Positions 23,852 through 32,163 of a DNA stretch of 64,000 nt are shown here, one piece after another; the first letter of the stretch is position 1, and each line of letters opens with the position of its first letter. The translations under genes were made by a program, and so were the position numbers. The notes below the pieces were generated by a model, which was given only the letters and a program-made list of their open reading frames with translations, was not told where the DNA came from and ran no database searches. The stretch comes from Mesorhizobium caraganae (GTDB lineage Bacteria; Pseudomonadota; Alphaproteobacteria; Rhizobiales; Rhizobiaceae): NCBI RefSeq assembly GCF_016836705.1, contig NZ_JAFCGY010000001.1:1116001-1180000 (forward strand), read 5' to 3'.

Positions 23852-25960
23852 CTAATCACTTGCTTCAGGCGCTCCACTGTCACCTGTTCGCGGTTCGGTA
23901 GTGCCGTCCCTACCTGCGCGGCTTTGGGTGCCGGAACCCCACAGGGCGCGGTTCAGCAGGCTGCGTTTGCGCTTGCGTGGGATGAGGTCGACATCGCTGA
24001 CGAGCTTGGCGCCGCCCTCACGCCTTTCCAGGGTGATCTTGCGGCTGTGGAAGGCTTCTAGCTCCGCGCGGTGCGCCACGCTGATGATGGTGACATCAGG
24101 CAGTTCGCGGATCACCGTCTTCATCATCGTGTCCTGGCTCTTCTCGTCGAGCGCCGAAGTCGCTTCATCCAGCACCACGATATCGGGGCGATGCAGCAGC
24201 AGGCGTGCGAAGGCGAGGCGTTGCTTTTCGCCACCCGACAGCGTCTGGTCCCATGGCGCGTCTTCCCTGATCCTGTCGGTGAGATAGCCAAGCCCCACCT
24301 TGTCGAGGGCAGCCTTGATCTGCTTGATCGTCCACTTGTCCGCCGCCGCGGGATAGGCGACCGCGCGGCGAAGCGTGCCGGTGGGGATGTAGGGGCGTTG
24401 CGGCAGCATGAACAGGCGCCTGTCGGCGTGGAAATTGACGCTGCCGCCGCCCCATGGCCACAGGCCGGCGACGGCCCGCACTAGCGTCGACTTGCCTGAA
24501 CCAGATTCGCCAGCCACCAGCACCCGCTCGCCCGGCTCGATCACGACCTCGGTTTCCTTGACCACGGAGGTGCCGTCGTCGAGTGTCACGGAAAGATTGT
24601 CGAGGCTGAGGATGGCGCCGTCTTCGGTTTCTCCCCGGTTGATGCGTCCGAGCGCATCGCTCTGCTCGGCGCGCTCGAGCCCGTCGAGCGACATCGTCAG
24701 CGAGGCAATGCGCCGCGCGGAGGCGTTCCAATCGGCGAGACGCGGATAGTTGTCGACCAGCCAGCCGAACGCGCCTTGCACGATGCCAAAGGCCGACGCC
24801 GCCTGCATCACCTCGCCAAGCGTCATCGAGCCTTCGAGGAATTTCGGCGCGCACAGCAGGATCGGCACGACCGGCGCAAACAGGCTCGATCCCTGCGACA
24901 CCGCCGCCGTGCGCATGTGCTGTCCGGTCAGCAGCGCCCATTGCCTCAGCACATGGCCGAAATTCCTGTCGATGCCGCCGCGCTCCTCCTCCTCGCCGCC
25001 CAGCAAGGCGATGCTCTCGCCGTTTTCGCGCACGCGCGTCAGCGTGTAGCGCAGCTCGGCCTCCGCCTGGTTCTTCCGCTCGGAGAGCTGGACGAAATTG
25101 CGGCCGATGACCACCATCGAGGTCGAGGTGATGGCGGCATAGATGATCGCGGTGATGACCAGGAAGCCGGGAATGGTGATGCTCTCGCCGCCGATCGGCA
25201 GGGTGAGCGCGCCGCCGATGGTCCACAGCACGACAATGAAGGTCGAGGCCGACAGGAACGCGTTGAGGACGCCGGCGACGAAATCGACCGGCGACTCGGT
25301 GGCGATGCGCAGATCATCGGTCATGCGGGCCTCGGGGTTCTGGTGGTCGCCGCCCACGAGGTTCAGCTGGTAGTAGCGGCCGTTTGCCAGCCAGCGCGCG
25401 ACGATCCCGGTGGTCAGCCAGGAACGCCAGCGGCGCTGGATCGTCATGCGCAGGTAGACCTGCGCGACGACAAGGCAGCCGCTGCAGATCACCAGCGGCA
25501 CGAATACGGCGCTGAGGAAATAGACTGTGCGGGCGTTGCGCTGCTCGAGGGCATCGAACATCGAGCGGTTCCAGACATTGATGCCATACTGGAAACCGAT
25601 GTTGATGCAGATCAGCAGCAGCACTCCGATCGTGAATGGCCAGGCGAGCCGGTCGCCGCGCCGGCTCCAGTAGCCGCGCGCGCTGATCCAGAAACGCCGC
25701 AGCAGGTATTTCTTGCGCGCCTGCTCGGCCTCTTCGGGCGTCAGCTGCGGATCGGGTTCGATAGCTTCCGGCGGCGGCCCCGCCTGGCCGTCGACCTCCG
25801 GCACTGCGTCGGCGGGCGTTGGCTTCTTTTCGCGCGGCTTCTCCTCGCCCGTTCGTCGGTCGCGCGACTTTTGTCGTGACGGCTTTTCCCGGCGCGACTT
25901 CGGGGCATCGCTGGGTCTGATGCCGTCGGTCGGTTTCGATTTGGGTTTCGCCTCGGACAT
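23852..25960 (-). CDS. ABC transporter, fused permease/ATPase (SbmA/BacA-like membrane domain)
   Basis: A 702-residue half-transporter of the YddA/ALD type. An unusually charged N-terminal tail (about 1-80, rich in Lys, Arg, Pro) precedes the membrane domain (about 100-400) with helices such as FTIGVLLLICINIGF and VYFLSAVFVPLVICSGCLVV. The ATPase domain (about 460-670) has Walker A GESGSGKST, signature LSGGEKQR and Walker B IVVLDEATSALDE. The membrane domain belongs to the ABC_membrane_2 group related to BacA/SbmA, which move peptides or very-long-chain fatty acyl compounds. The start at 25960 (MSEAKPKSK) was preferred over ATG 25987. It lies 66 bases after the FAD oxidoreductase gene on the same strand. 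The substrate is unknown. Confidence 0.85.
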   Translation of the reverse strand: MSEAKPKSKPTDGIRPSDAPKSRREKPSRQKSRDRRTGEEKPREKKPTPADAVPEVDGQAGPPPEAIEPDPQLTPEEAEQARKKYLLRRFWISARGYWSRRGDRLAWPFTIGVLLLICINIGFQYGINVWNRSMFDALEQRNARTVYFLSAVFVPLVICSGCLVVAQVYLRMTIQRRWRSWLTTGIVARWLANGRYYQLNLVGGDHQNPEARMTDDLRIATESPVDFVAGVLNAFLSASTFIVVLWTIGGALTLPIGGESITIPGFLVITAIIYAAITSTSMVVIGRNFVQLSERKNQAEAELRYTLTRVRENGESIALLGGEEEERGGIDRNFGHVLRQWALLTGQHMRTAAVSQGSSLFAPVVPILLCAPKFLEGSMTLGEVMQAASAFGIVQGAFGWLVDNYPRLADWNASARRIASLTMSLDGLERAEQSDALGRINRGETEDGAILSLDNLSVTLDDGTSVVKETEVVIEPGERVLVAGESGSGKSTLVRAVAGLWPWGGGSVNFHADRRLFMLPQRPYIPTGTLRRAVAYPAAADKWTIKQIKAALDKVGLGYLTDRIREDAPWDQTLSGGEKQRLAFARLLLHRPDIVVLDEATSALDEKSQDTMMKTVIRELPDVTIISVAHRAELEAFHSRKITLERREGGAKLVSDVDLIPRKRKRSLLNRALWGSGTQSRAGRDGTTEPRTGDSGAPEASD

Positions 25961-26026
25961 ACGCCCCGTCAACGGCCTCAAAATCAAAAGGTTTCATAGC
26001 TAGAGACGACAACAGCCGCAGCCCTG

Positions 26027-27139
26027 TCATTTCAGGCTGAGCAGCTCGACAACATGGTCGGCGATTGCCAGGCTCGCCGTCAGGCCTGGGCTCTCGATGC
26101 CGAACAGATTGATGATCGGCCCAGCGCCGTGCTCGGCCGGGCCCTGGATGATGAAATCTGCCCCCGGCTGGCCTGGACCGGACAGTTTTGGCCTGACGCC
26201 GGCATAGGCGGGGTGCAATGCGCCATCGGCAAGGCTGGGCCAGTAGCGCCGGATCTCCTCGTAGAAGGCGGCGCTTCGGCCGGGATCGACGGTATAGTCG
26301 ACGCGATCGATCCATTCGACATCAGGGCCAAAGCGCGCGCTGCCGCCGAGGTCGAGGGTCAGGTGAACGCCAAGACCGCCATGGACTGGCACCGGATAGA
26401 TCAGCCGCGAAAAGGGCGAGCGGCCGGACAGCGCGAAATAGTTGCCGCGCGCCAGCCATAGCGGCGGAACGAGGTCTTGCGGGAAGCCTTCGATGCGTCT
26501 GGCCAATGCCTGGGCGTCGAGGCCGGCGGCGTTGATGAAGGCACCGGCCTTGAGACGGAACCCCTCGCCATCGGCGCCACGCGTGTCGATCCGGATCCCG
26601 TCGGCTTCGATGGCCGCGCCGGCAACAGTCGTGAGCAGCGCGAAGGATACGCCAGCGGCTTCCGCATCACCACGCAGCGACAGCATCAGCGCCTGGCTGT
26701 CGACGATGCCGGTTGACGGCGACAGCAAGGCGCCGGCGCAGGTCAGCGCGGGCTCGAGCTTTTCGGCCTCTGCGCGCGTCAAAAGCGTGAGGTCAGCGAC
26801 TCCGCATTGCGCCGCGTTGATCTGGATTGCCTGCAGCCTGTCCAACTGGTCGGGTTCGACGGCAACGGTCAGTTTGCCGGTGCGCCGGTGGGCGACGCCG
26901 TGCTCGCGGCAGTAGGCATAGAGGCGCTCGCGACCCGCGACGCAGAGCCGGGCTTTGAAGCTGCCCGGCGCATAATGGAGCCCGGCATGGATGACTTCCG
27001 AGTTGCGCGAACTGGTGCCCGTGCCGATGGCTGCGGCCTTCTCGACCACCAGCACCTCACGGCCCGCCAGCGCCAGCGCACGGGCAATGGCGAGGCCGAC
27101 CACACCCGCCCCGGCAACAATGCAATCGACATCATGCAT
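26027..27139 (-). CDS. FAD-dependent oxidoreductase, L-2-hydroxyglutarate oxidase-like
   Basis: A 370-residue flavoprotein of the DAO superfamily, closest to LhgO/L2HGDH. The FAD-binding motif is [19 protein letters not shown] (about residues 8-26), followed by [16 protein letters not shown], which is characteristic of the L-2-hydroxyglutarate group, then [11 protein letters not shown], and a C-terminal [14 protein letters not shown] that closes the FAD site. It would oxidise a 2-hydroxyacid or similar substrate and pass electrons to quinone or oxygen. It begins 9 bases after nagA and is probably the last gene of the amino-sugar operon, where such an enzyme is unexpected. Confidence in the fold is high, in the substrate modest. 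Confidence 0.8.
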   Translation of the reverse strand: MHDVDCIVAGAGVVGLAIARALALAGREVLVVEKAAAIGTGTSSRNSEVIHAGLHYAPGSFKARLCVAGRERLYAYCREHGVAHRRTGKLTVAVEPDQLDRLQAIQINAAQCGVADLTLLTRAEAEKLEPALTCAGALLSPSTGIVDSQALMLSLRGDAEAAGVSFALLTTVAGAAIEADGIRIDTRGADGEGFRLKAGAFINAAGLDAQALARRIEGFPQDLVPPLWLARGNYFALSGRSPFSRLIYPVPVHGGLGVHLTLDLGGSARFGPDVEWIDRVDYTVDPGRSAAFYEEIRRYWPSLADGALHPAYAGVRPKLSGPGQPGADFIIQGPAEHGAGPIINLFGIESPGLTASLAIADHVVELLSLK

Positions 27140-27148
27140 GGATGGACT

Positions 27149-28324
27149 TTAGCGCCGACTGTCCGCACCTGCAAAAACCCTGTCGCCGCCGATCCACACG
27201 CCCTTGACGTTGAGATCGTTCGACAGCGCGACGATATCGGCCGCGGTGCCGTTGGCGAAGCGGCCGAGCCGGTGCGCCTGGTCTACCGCTTGCGCCGGAT
27301 AGAGCGAGGCCATGCGCAAGGCCTCCGACAGATCCAGGCCGACAATCCTGTGCACATAGCGGACGGCCGAGATCATATCGAGATCGGCGCCGGCCAGCGT
27401 GCCGTCGGCCAGCCGCAGGCTGCCGTCCTTGCGATAGATGATGCGGCCGTTGAGGGTGAACGAGGTCATGTCGGTGCCGATCGTCGCCATGGCGTCGGTG
27501 ACCAGCACGATCCTGCCCGGTCCCTGCTTGGCGCGCAGCGCAATCAGCATGGTGGCTGGGTCGACATGGATGCCGTCGGCGATGATGCCGGCCGAGAGGC
27601 CCCCTATGTCGATGGCCGCACCAGCCAGTCCCGGCTCGCGGTTGCCGATCTGGCTCATGGCGTTGAACAGGTGGGTGACCACGCTGGCGCCGGCTTCTGC
27701 GAAGGCTTTGGCCGTGGCGTAGCCGGTGTCGGAATGGCCGAGGCTGACGACGATGCCGGCCTCGGCGAGCGCGGCGACGCGGATGGCCTCGACGGATTCC
27801 GGAGCAATCGTTGTCAGCAGCACCGGCAGATTTTTGCGCGCCGCGATCAGGGCCGCCTGGTCGGCATCGGTCATCGGCCGGATCAGCGCCGGGTCATGCG
27901 CACCCTTGCGGGCTACGGAGAGATGCGGGCCTTCGAGGTGCAGGCCCAAAAAGCCCGGCAGCTTCTGCCGTGCCGCTTCAGCGCCGGCGGCAATGGCCGC
28001 GGCGGTGATCTCAGGCGTATCTGTGATCAGGGTTGGCAGCAGCGCCGTAGTGCCGAACGGCGCATGCGCCCGGCATATGGTTGCCAGCGAGGCGACATCG
28101 GGATGGTCGTTGAGCATCACGCCGCCGCCGCCATTGACCTGCAGGTCGACGAAGCCCGGTGCCAGCATGCCGCCGCCGGTGTCGATCCGGGCAACGCCGG
28201 AAGGAATTGCGCCGACAGGAAGAATGCCTTCGACCACATCGCCTTGCACGAGCAGGGCGGCATCATCATGCCAGTCGTCGCCGTCGAAAATCCGGGCGCC
28301 AGTCAGGGCAAAACGGTCGCTCAT
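27149..28324 (-). CDS. nagA: N-acetylglucosamine-6-phosphate deacetylase
   Basis: A 391-residue amidohydrolase-fold enzyme that removes acetate from GlcNAc-6-phosphate. Motifs: GMLAPGFVDLQVNGGGG near the N-terminus, LGLHLEGPHLS with the metal-ligand glutamate and histidine, SLGHSDTGYATAKAF, VTHLFNAMSQI and VLVTDAMA. All are standard for NagA. It overlaps the upstream deaminase gene by 4 bases (ATGA), so the two are translationally coupled. The neighbouring kinase, SIS deaminase and UTRA regulator complete a GlcNAc/MurNAc utilisation operon. Confidence 0.95.
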   Translation of the reverse strand: MSDRFALTGARIFDGDDWHDDAALLVQGDVVEGILPVGAIPSGVARIDTGGGMLAPGFVDLQVNGGGGVMLNDHPDVASLATICRAHAPFGTTALLPTLITDTPEITAAAIAAGAEAARQKLPGFLGLHLEGPHLSVARKGAHDPALIRPMTDADQAALIAARKNLPVLLTTIAPESVEAIRVAALAEAGIVVSLGHSDTGYATAKAFAEAGASVVTHLFNAMSQIGNREPGLAGAAIDIGGLSAGIIADGIHVDPATMLIALRAKQGPGRIVLVTDAMATIGTDMTSFTLNGRIIYRKDGSLRLADGTLAGADLDMISAVRYVHRIVGLDLSEALRMASLYPAQAVDQAHRLGRFANGTAADIVALSNDLNVKGVWIGGDRVFAGADSRR

Positions 28325-29352
28325 ACGGTTTCCGTCACCTTGCGCAGATTGCGCGGCACATCCGGATCGAGGCCGCGATGGCGGGCGAAGGCCTCGACGA
28401 AGCCATAGAAGGACACGATCAGCGTCAGCGGGTCGGTCAAGGGATGACCGGTGGCGACATGCGGCAGGGACTGCGCGCTCCTCGCCTTGTCGGAAGTGAT
28501 GAAGACGGCGGCACCCTTGCCGGCAAGGTTGTCGGCGGCCTCGGCCACGGACGGCTCCGAGGCGTCGCGAGCGGCCAGCGCCAGCACCGGGAAGCCCGGC
28601 CCGACCAATGCCAGCGGGCCGTGCATGACTTCGGCCGCACTATAGGCCTCGGCATGCATGCCGCAGGTCTCCTTGAATTTCAGCGCCGCCTCGTTGGCCA
28701 TCGCCGCGGACGGGCCGCGGCCGAGAATGAACAGCGATTGCGGCGTCTCCAGCGCGCCGGCCAGCGCCATCCAGTCGCAGGCGATCGCCTTGCTGAAGTG
28801 TTCGGGCAGGCGGGCGAGGGCGGCCAGCAGCTTGTCGTCGCCGGTGCAATGCGCCATCAGCGCCAGCCCGGCCACCGCCGAATTGACGAAGGTTTTCGTC
28901 GCCGCGACGCTGCGCTCGGGCCCGGCCAGGATGTCGATGGCAAAATCCGAGGCCCGTGCCAGCGGCGAATCGGCGGTGTTGGTGATGGCGACGGTGAGCG
29001 ATCCGCCGGCCCTGGCCGTCTCGGCCATGGCGACGATATCAGGGCTCTTGCCCGATTGCGAGATGGCCAGGCAGGCCGAGCCGGCGAGCTTGAGCTTGGC
29101 GCCATAGATCGAGGCGATCGACGGGCCGACCGAAGCGACGGCCAGACCGGCGGTCAGCTCGACGGCATATTTCATGAAGGTGGCGGCATGGTCGGACGAG
29201 CCGCGCGCGACGGTAACGATGAAGCTCGGATCGCGCTCGCGAATGCCGCGTCCGGCCTCGGTCAGCACCGCCGCCGAACCGTCGAGCAGGCGCGCGACGG
29301 CTTGCGGGATTTCGTCGATCTCGCGCCGCATATGGGTGGTGTTGGGGATCAT
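28321..29352 (-). CDS. SIS-domain glucosamine-6-phosphate deaminase (NagB-II-like)
   Basis: A 343-residue protein with two SIS (sugar isomerase) domains, resembling the isomerase half of GlmS and the NagB-II/AgaS deaminases. The first SIS domain (about 40-180) has FIVTVARGSSDHAATFMKY and LAISQSGKSPDIVAM; the second (about 200-330) has LFILGRGPSAAMANEAALKF and KETCGMHAEAYSAAEVMHGP. There is no glutamine-amidotransferase domain, which argues for deamination of glucosamine-6-phosphate to fructose-6-phosphate rather than synthesis. It overlaps both neighbours by 4 bases, placing it between nagA and the regulator in one operon. Confidence 0.88.
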   Translation of the reverse strand: MIPNTTHMRREIDEIPQAVARLLDGSAAVLTEAGRGIRERDPSFIVTVARGSSDHAATFMKYAVELTAGLAVASVGPSIASIYGAKLKLAGSACLAISQSGKSPDIVAMAETARAGGSLTVAITNTADSPLARASDFAIDILAGPERSVAATKTFVNSAVAGLALMAHCTGDDKLLAALARLPEHFSKAIACDWMALAGALETPQSLFILGRGPSAAMANEAALKFKETCGMHAEAYSAAEVMHGPLALVGPGFPVLALAARDASEPSVAEAADNLAGKGAAVFITSDKARSAQSLPHVATGHPLTDPLTLIVSFYGFVEAFARHRGLDPDVPRNLRKVTETV

Positions 29353-30131
29353 GGTCGGCCCTCTTCGCTCGGCCCTGTCAGCCGCAGTTCGGCGACGAAA
29401 TCATAAGCGTCGCCCCGGTAGATGGAACGGGTGAATTCGATCACCTTGCCGCTCGCCAGATAGGAAATGCGTTCAATGTGCAGTCCGGCAATGCCCGGCG
29501 GCACTTCGAGCAGGCGCGCGTCACCGTCGCCGAGATTGGCGGCCGAAATGCGCTGCACCGCCCGCACCGGGCGGTTGCCGGTCAACTCCAGTGCCGCATA
29601 GAGAGAAGAGCCTATCCCGGCGGGGTCCGGCAGCACGCTGGCCGACAGCGAGGCGCGCTCGATGGCCAGCGGCGTGTCGTTGGCGATGCGCAGGCGCGAC
29701 ACACGCGCCACCAACTCGTTCGACGACAGGCCGAGCACCATCATCTCGTCGGGCGAGGGCGCATAGAGGCCGCGGTCGAGCCACGCTGAACGCACCGCCA
29801 TGCCGCGCCGGGCCATGTCCTCGGTGAAGGAGGTGAGCCGCGACAGCGATTGCTCGACGCGCTCCATGCGTGGCGCCACGAAGGTGCCGGAACCGTGGCG
29901 CTGCACCAATATGCCGCCCTTGACCAGGTCCTGGACCGCCTTGCGCACCGTGACACGGGAAATGTCGGCCTTGGTCGCGATGTCGCGCTCCGACGGCAAC
30001 GCGTCGCCTGGCCCGATCAGACCGCGATTGACCGCGTCCTCAATGCTTTTCCTCAGCTGCAGATAGAGCGGCGCGCCGCTTTGCGACGATTGCTTCAGCG
30101 TGGCGAAGATCTGGTCGGCGGCCTCGCTCAT
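29349..30131 (-). CDS. GntR/UTRA transcriptional regulator of amino-sugar operon (NagQ/NagR type)
   Basis: A 260-residue HutC-subfamily regulator: N-terminal winged helix (about 15-85, PLYLQLRKSIEDAVNRGLI, LPSERDIATKADISRVTVRK, VQRHGSGTFV) and a C-terminal UTRA effector domain (about 100-250, ending FTRSIYRGDAYDFVAELR). In this subfamily the effector is often GlcNAc-6-P or GlcN-6-P. It is embedded in the operon by 4-base overlaps on both sides, so it is autoregulated in practice. The two TGGTATT-N4-TGGTATT elements in the divergent promoter region (31029-31046 and 31164-31181) are the likely operators, linking it to both the nag operon and the murQ/transport operon. Confidence 0.88.
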   Translation of the reverse strand: MSEAADQIFATLKQSSQSGAPLYLQLRKSIEDAVNRGLIGPGDALPSERDIATKADISRVTVRKAVQDLVKGGILVQRHGSGTFVAPRMERVEQSLSRLTSFTEDMARRGMAVRSAWLDRGLYAPSPDEMMVLGLSSNELVARVSRLRIANDTPLAIERASLSASVLPDPAGIGSSLYAALELTGNRPVRAVQRISAANLGDGDARLLEVPPGIAGLHIERISYLASGKVIEFTRSIYRGDAYDFVAELRLTGPSEEGRP

Positions 30132-31006
30132 CGCGCTGCGCCCGCTTTGGCGAAGATGCGAGCCGCCATCTGCACGGCGCCGCCCAGCGCATCGTCGAGC
30201 GGCGCCTTCAGCAGCGCCTGGTAGCGCTGGGAAAGGCGCGGCGCATAAAGCGGCGCCAGCCCGCCGAGCAGGCAGAGCGGGGCATCGTGCGAAAGATCGA
30301 GTGCCCCGAGCGACGCTTCGACATCGCCGACCGCCTTGTCGACGATCCAGTTGGCGACGGCGTCGCCCTTCTCGGCGTGCTCGAACACCTTGGGCGCGAA
30401 GCCGCCGAAATCGCCTGGTTTGGCGTTGGTGGTGAATTCGACCACGTCTTCGGGATTGTTGCGGAAGGTCGCCATCATGCTGTCGGTCAAGGGCGAGCCC
30501 GGGCGGACGCCGTCATGGGCGAGCAGCGTCTGTTCGAGCAAATCGCGGCCGATACGGGCGCCGCTGCCCTGATCGCCGACCTGGAAGCCCCAGCCGCCTA
30601 TGGCACGCGATGTGCCGCCCTTGCGCGCCATATAGGCGGTGCCGGTGCCGAGGATGGCCATGGCGCCATCGCCCGAGCCGACCGCCCCTTCGAGCGCGAT
30701 CTCGGCGTCAGTCTCGACGCGGCTGATGCTGAATGGCAGGATTGCTTCGAGTTGCTGCCGGTAGGTGCCGACATTGGCGCCGGCAAGGCCAAGAATGGCT
30801 GGTGTCTGCGGGATCAGGTCCGGGTCTTGCCCTGCGGCGATGAATGCCTGCCGTGCCGCCTCGACAATATGGGTCCTGGCGCCGGTGAGATCGGTGCGGA
30901 TGTTGGCGGCGCCGCTTTTGGCACGGCCAATGACAGCGCCATCGCCTGTCGCAAGGGCTGCCCTGCAGCTGGTGCCGCCGCCATCGATACCGAGCACGAA
31001 ATTCAC
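30128..31006 (-). CDS. BadF/BadG-type ATPase, N-acetylglucosamine (or MurNAc/GlcN) kinase
   Basis: A 292-residue sugar kinase of the BadF/BadG/BcrA fold. It begins VNFVLGIDGGGTSCRAALA (phosphate-1 motif) and has ILGTGTAYMARKGG and GWGFQVGDQGSGARIGRDLL, typical of eukaryotic-type GlcNAc kinases. It probably phosphorylates GlcNAc, supplying the NagA step. The start was set at GTG 31006 because GAGGAG lies 7-9 bases before it; the longer frame to 31054 would run over an operator. It is the first gene of the minus-strand operon and overlaps the regulator gene by 4 bases. Confidence 0.85.
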   Translation of the reverse strand: MNFVLGIDGGGTSCRAALATGDGAVIGRAKSGAANIRTDLTGARTHIVEAARQAFIAAGQDPDLIPQTPAILGLAGANVGTYRQQLEAILPFSISRVETDAEIALEGAVGSGDGAMAILGTGTAYMARKGGTSRAIGGWGFQVGDQGSGARIGRDLLEQTLLAHDGVRPGSPLTDSMMATFRNNPEDVVEFTTNAKPGDFGGFAPKVFEHAEKGDAVANWIVDKAVGDVEASLGALDLSHDAPLCLLGGLAPLYAPRLSQRYQALLKAPLDDALGGAVQMAARIFAKAGAAR

Positions 31007-31028
31007 GCGATTTCTCCTCGGGGCGGAT

Positions 31029-31046
31029 AATACCAATAAAATACCA
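31029..31046 (-). promoter_or_regulatory. Putative NagQ-type operator, nag operon side
   Basis: On the minus strand this reads TGGTATT-N4-TGGTATT, a direct repeat with 11-base period, 23-40 bases upstream of the kinase start. It matches the second copy at 31164 and the pattern I recall for NagQ boxes in Xanthomonas. Confidence 0.7.
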
Positions 31047-31163
31047 ATAGCCAAGGATTAATTTCCGTTTCAAAAAGATTAAGGCGTATTTTATTGAAAA
31101 AACTAGACATTTCGTCGGCTCAGCGATTTCTGGCGGCCAAATCCGTTAATGCGTGTGGACAAG

Positions 31164-31181
31164 TGGTATTTTTTTGGTATT
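31164..31181 (+). promoter_or_regulatory. Putative NagQ-type operator, murQ operon side
   Basis: Plus-strand TGGTATT-N4-TGGTATT, identical in layout to the copy at 31029-31046 but facing murQ, 24-41 bases before its start. The pair places both divergent operons under one regulator. Confidence 0.7.
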
Positions 31182-31204
31182 GTTCCTTCATCGGAGGGAC
31201 AGGG

Positions 31205-32161
31205 ATGGCCGAACCGCGCACCGAAGCGCTTCACAGGAATGCCGAGGGACTGGACATCCAGGCCCCGGACACCATCCTTTCTTCTTTGGCTGATGCACAG
31301 ATCGAGGCCGCCAAGGCAGTCCGCAGCGCCATTCCCGCCATCGCTGCCGCGGCCGAGATCATCGCCGACCGGCTGAACGGCGGCGGCAAGCTTGCCTATG
31401 CGGCGGCCGGCAGCTCCGGCCTGATGGCGCTGGCCGACGCGCTGGAATTGCCCGGCACTTTCGGCATCAAGCGCGAGCGCATCGTCATCCTGATCGCCGG
31501 CGGCGACGAGGCCTTCAAGACGCTGGCCGGCGGGCCGGAAGACGACACCGACGAAGCCTCGGCGGCAATTGCCGGCGCCGGCATCGGCAAGGGCGACTGC
31601 CTGATCGCGATCTCGGCCAGCGGCTCGACACCCTATGCAGTCCAGGCTTTGAAGGACGCGCGTGGCCGGGGCGCGGCGACCATCGCCATTGCCAATAACA
31701 AGGACACGCCAGTGCTCAAGCTGGCCGATGTCGCCATCCTGCTGGAAACACCGCCGGAGGTGATTGCCGGCTCGACGCGCATGGGTGCCGGCACCGCGCA
31801 GAAGATCGCGCTTAACATGCTGTCGACGCTGACCGCCATTCATCTCGGCCACGTCCATGATGGCTACATGGTCAATCTCACCGCCGACAACATCAAGCTG
31901 CGCGACCGCGCGGCCCGCATCGTCGCCGCCATCAGCGGCCATGACAAGGACGCTGCGGCGCGCCTGCTCGAAGCGAGCGGCGGCGTTGTCAAGACAGCCA
32001 TTCTGCTCGCCGCCGGCGCTGCCAACGCCGATGTGGCCGAGAAGATACTGGAAGGGACCGGCCAGAAGCTCAGGCCAGCCCTTTCCGCGATCGAGGGGAA
32101 CAAGGGCGCGAAGGCCCCTGTTCTCAAAACCGAACCTGAAAAAGGTCAACAGGGAGACTAA
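31205..32161 (+). CDS. murQ: N-acetylmuramic acid 6-phosphate etherase
   Basis: A 318-residue SIS-domain etherase that splits the lactyl ether of MurNAc-6-phosphate to GlcNAc-6-phosphate and D-lactate during peptidoglycan recycling. Diagnostic stretches: TEALHRNAEGLDIQ, LAYAAAGSSGLMALADALELPGTF, LIAGGDEAFKTLAGGPEDD, LIAISASGSTPYAVQ, PEVIAGSTRMGAGTAQKI and ALNMLSTLTAIHLGHVHDGYMVNL. The product feeds directly into NagA in the divergent operon. ATG 31205 follows GGAGGGACAGGG. The gene ends 2 bases before the transporter's binding-protein gene, so they share an operon. Confidence 0.95.
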   Translation: MAEPRTEALHRNAEGLDIQAPDTILSSLADAQIEAAKAVRSAIPAIAAAAEIIADRLNGGGKLAYAAAGSSGLMALADALELPGTFGIKRERIVILIAGGDEAFKTLAGGPEDDTDEASAAIAGAGIGKGDCLIAISASGSTPYAVQALKDARGRGAATIAIANNKDTPVLKLADVAILLETPPEVIAGSTRMGAGTAQKIALNMLSTLTAIHLGHVHDGYMVNLTADNIKLRDRAARIVAAISGHDKDAAARLLEASGGVVKTAILLAAGAANADVAEKILEGTGQKLRPALSAIEGNKGAKAPVLKTEPEKGQQGD

Positions 32162-32163
32162 GC

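Noticed and set aside
26807-28408. 533-codon plus-strand open frame
   Set aside because: Lies opposite nagA and the FAD oxidoreductase and crosses their boundary; low-complexity Arg/Gly/Ala translation.
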